From Pseudolactococcus sp041800635 (GTDB lineage: Bacteria; Bacillota; Bacilli; Lactobacillales; Streptococcaceae), in assembly GCA_047833645.1 (NCBI GenBank), contig CP181259.1, forward strand, positions 868,001 through 932,000: a DNA stretch of 64,000 nucleotides. The letters are read 5' to 3'. The notes beneath the pieces were generated by a model. The model saw nothing but the letters and a program-made list of their open reading frames with translations, made no database searches and was not told the origin of the DNA. Of this stretch, positions 62,016 to 64,000 are shown one piece after another (within the stretch, counting starts at the first letter, position 1; the number at the start of each line of letters is the position of its first letter). The position numbers and the translations under genes are program-made.

Positions 62016-62342
62016 ATCATTTGTCCTATCTTCAAAGCATTTTTAAAATAGCTAATACTCAAAATTTCCTATCATTCTTTTCGTCGGCATTGGCGTGAGG
62101 CGTTGTTGCTGTTATCTTGATTTTTTTGCGCCAACTGTGCTTAAATTTTGGCACTATTATACCATATTTTCTGGAAAATTTCAGGGATTTTCTATGGTTT
62201 TCAAATATTTAGAATTCCTAAAGTGAATTCTAAATGTCTGAAACTTGACCTGCGCTATGCTCCTGCCAAGCGGGGTCATTCGCGACCTGTAGCCGCTCAA
62301 AGGCTTTCACACCTTCTCTTTCTTGAAGACTTGAAACTCGAC
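62016..62342. repeat. Intergenic region with GAAACTTGACCT repeat
   Basis: GAAACTTGACCTGCGCT (62240-62256) and CAAGCGGGGTCATTCGCGA (62267-62285) match the repeat at 18600-18646, followed by CGCTCAAAGGCTTTC. A further degenerate GAAACTCGACCT unit (62332-62343) runs into the end of the serine hydrolase gene. The remaining bases hold a helicase leader with no clear promoter. Confidence 0.6.
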
Positions 62343-63353
62343 CTATGACTGTTCAAGGTCTGCCATCAGTTTTAAAAAAGCTTGGATTAAAACATCTCGA
62401 TCTGCTAGCCATTGCTTGCGGTCATCCTGTAAATGGACACGATTGGACAGAAAAATCACGGCTTGCTGGGTCTTTAAGTTAATCAGGATGAAAGTCCCAG
62501 TGTAGCCTGTGTGTAGCAACCATTGGCCCACCTGGGTTTGAGCGATTTGAGATGACCTTTCAAGTCCGATGAGATCCCAGGCTAGGCTGCGCGGTTTGTC
62601 GGCTTGGGCGTAGTCTTGCAGCAGGGCCAGGTAGGCGGGATTGGTCAAGTAGGCTTGGGCAAAGGCAATCAGGTCGTCCAGATCTGAAAAGAGGCCGGCT
62701 GAGCCTGTATGACGGCCCAAGACCTGAGCTTTGGGATCGTGGACAAGGCCTTTTGGCAGGTCCCAGGCTGTCGCGACTGTCCTATCAGGTGCCGTAAATC
62801 CGGTGTGGGGCATCTGAAAGGGCGTGAAGATCTGATCTTGCAGAATGTCCGCCAAGTCCTGTCCGTAAAGGGTTTCAAGCATGAAGCCAAGTAAGATAAA
62901 GTTCACATCGGTGTAATGAAAGGTCTTATCTGCTGTGACGGTGAGGTGATTAAGGGCTGTCCGAAGGTCGTCATAGGCCAAGTGATTGCGATTTTTGATG
63001 AAGGGGTCAATGCCGGAGGTATGCGTCAAAAGCTGTCGAATGGTGAGCGTGTCCCCACCTGGACCTGTAAAATCCGGATAGTGTGCAGTTAAGAGGTCAT
63101 CAAGTCCGATTTGACCTGACAAAATCAGGTTAATCATCAAGGTTCCCGTGCCGACGACCTTGGAGACACTGGCTAAATCATAGGCCATGCCCGCTCGTAA
63201 GGGGACGGGATCAGGCTTCAAGCGTTCGTAGCCATCAACTTGTTTCTGTACCGTCCTGCCATTGACAATCGCAAAAGAAGCACCTGGAAAAATTCCAGAT
63301 GCGACATATGCTTTCACAAGGTCAAAAGGATTGTCCGACATCGCGGCAATCAT
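62343..63353 (-). CDS. Serine hydrolase, class C beta-lactamase-like
   Basis: The protein (336 residues from ATG 63353; 340 if ATG 63365 is used) has a penicillin-binding fold: GIFPGASFAIVNGRTV, the nucleophile motif ASVSKVVG (SxxK), a YTDVNF in place of YxN, and HTGYTGTF for the KTG box. There is no signal peptide, so it probably acts in the cytosol as an esterase or peptidase. ATG 63353 overlaps the cppA stop as ATGA, favouring coupled translation. Confidence 0.85.
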   Translation of the reverse strand: MIAAMSDNPFDLVKAYVASGIFPGASFAIVNGRTVQKQVDGYERLKPDPVPLRAGMAYDLASVSKVVGTGTLMINLILSGQIGLDDLLTAHYPDFTGPGGDTLTIRQLLTHTSGIDPFIKNRNHLAYDDLRTALNHLTVTADKTFHYTDVNFILLGFMLETLYGQDLADILQDQIFTPFQMPHTGFTAPDRTVATAWDLPKGLVHDPKAQVLGRHTGSAGLFSDLDDLIAFAQAYLTNPAYLALLQDYAQADKPRSLAWDLIGLERSSQIAQTQVGQWLLHTGYTGTFILINLKTQQAVIFLSNRVHLQDDRKQWLADRDVLIQAFLKLMADLEQS

Positions 63354-64000
63354 TTCATGAACCATATTTCTAGATTTTGACCGTCTGTTAAGGTCAAAAT
63401 TTTACCTTTTTTATCCACATAATAATCTAAGCCTAGATCATCTAACTGCATTGCGATATGATGCAAGTCAACTTCTGGTGCTACTTCATATTCAATGATT
63501 TCAAGATCCCAGACTTCTTCAGGACTGGTCAACAAATCAGGTCCTTGCGCTGCAGTATAAGAAATTTTGCCAAAAGGCAGTTGCACGACGTTATCTTTTT
63601 CGCTTAAACCGAAGCCTTCAACATAAAAGGCCAAGGCATCTTTCAAGTTGCTCGTATTGAGCTGAATCTCAGTGATTTTGATGTCCTGTGTCTCAGACTG
63701 ACTTGGGACAATCTCAAAAAGATCACCTTCTGGTGAAGTCGCTTCAAAGCCTTCTGTAAATTCAGGGCTTTCAATCACAATTTTTCGTAATTTTTTAACG
63801 CCAGCTACAGCACGTGTCCGCATACTTGGTGATTCTTCCAAGATCAAACGGGTATCTGTGCGAGTTTTAGCCGCTTGACTCCCGAGCATGGCCAAAGCAT
63901 TTTCTTCTGAGATGACTTTTAAGCCCAACGTTTCCATGTAAAATGCCAGGTTCAAATCACGATTATTGACGCGAATGACGGGTACGGCTCTCTCAATATT
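63350..64000 (-). CDS. cppA: CppA family protein (5' end outside window)
   Basis: The frame is open to the right edge, so the N-terminus is missing by a few residues. The visible start VIRVNNRDLNLAFYMETLGLKVISEENALAML, followed by LEESPSMRTRAVAGVKKLRKIVIES, matches streptococcal CppA, a two-domain VOC-fold protein once described as a C3-degrading proteinase homologue. A second VOC half (TEIQLNTSNLKDALAFYVEGFGL) follows. Protease activity is doubtful given the fold. It is the first gene of a pair with the serine hydrolase. Confidence 0.85.
   Translation of the reverse strand, partial: NIERAVPVIRVNNRDLNLAFYMETLGLKVISEENALAMLGSQAAKTRTDTRLILEESPSMRTRAVAGVKKLRKIVIESPEFTEGFEATSPEGDLFEIVPSQSETQDIKITEIQLNTSNLKDALAFYVEGFGLSEKDNVVQLPFGKISYTAAQGPDLLTSPEEVWDLEIIEYEVAPEVDLHHIAMQLDDLGLDYYVDKKGKILTLTDGQNLEIWFMK

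Overview
The window is a Gram-positive chromosome segment, most likely from a Lactococcus species or a close Streptococcaceae relative. The evidence is the division cluster order ftsA-ftsZ-ylmE-sepF-yggT-ylmH-divIVA-ileS, an ISS1-type element of exactly 808 bp, a SAM-III (SMK box) leader on metK, a preQ1-II leader on a queT-type transporter, a cppA homologue, and strong AGGAGG-type ribosome binding sites. The species cannot be fixed from sequence alone. Most genes lie on the minus strand. No rRNA, tRNA or CRISPR array was seen.

Positions 1-2380 are a worn accessory edge: the 3' part of a ketopantoate-reductase-like gene, a small membrane protein gene cut by ISS1, and an ISL3-family transposase that lost its 5' half at the other end of ISS1. 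Next is adhE (2381-5074). An AT-rich accessory block of about 10 kb follows (about 5190-15265): the potassium uptake pair ktrB/ktrA, a CstR-type persulfide sensor, a four-gene rhodanese/CoA-disulfide-reductase operon whose promoter carries a CstR-like operator in its spacer, and two small membrane proteins. Related degenerate repeats lie at both ends of this block and once inside it. They contain coding remnants ending in TPYHE(S/T)D and, at the two ends, a 25-bp-stem hairpin with a compensatory base change.

Positions 15369-39302 are core genome: a DUF3042 protein, YtxH and DUF948 envelope proteins, hprK-lgt, a PspC/DUF4097 pair, T-box-ileS, the division cluster, degV, a YacP-type nuclease, rlmB, priA-rpoZ-gmk, rny and metK.

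Positions 39451-64000 mix housekeeping genes (birA, gpo, queT-type, map, frr-pyrH, ackA, murC, a SNF2 helicase, cppA) with lactococcal accessory genes: a ring-cleaving-dioxygenase/flavin-reductase pair, a flavodoxin, a composite surface protein with an internal LPTTG sorting signal and collagen-like repeats, and a broken coiled-coil secreted protein.

Several patterns are not explained by ordinary annotation. At least seven genes have a -10 box ending only 6-8 nt before the start codon and no usable ribosome binding site, which suggests leaderless mRNAs. Three copies of a MITE-like element of about 220-355 bp with nested hairpins sit directly downstream of stop codons. A second dispersed repeat family (GAAACTTGACCT units) occurs near 18.6 kb and 62.3 kb. 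The surface protein reads like two exported precursors fused in frame.
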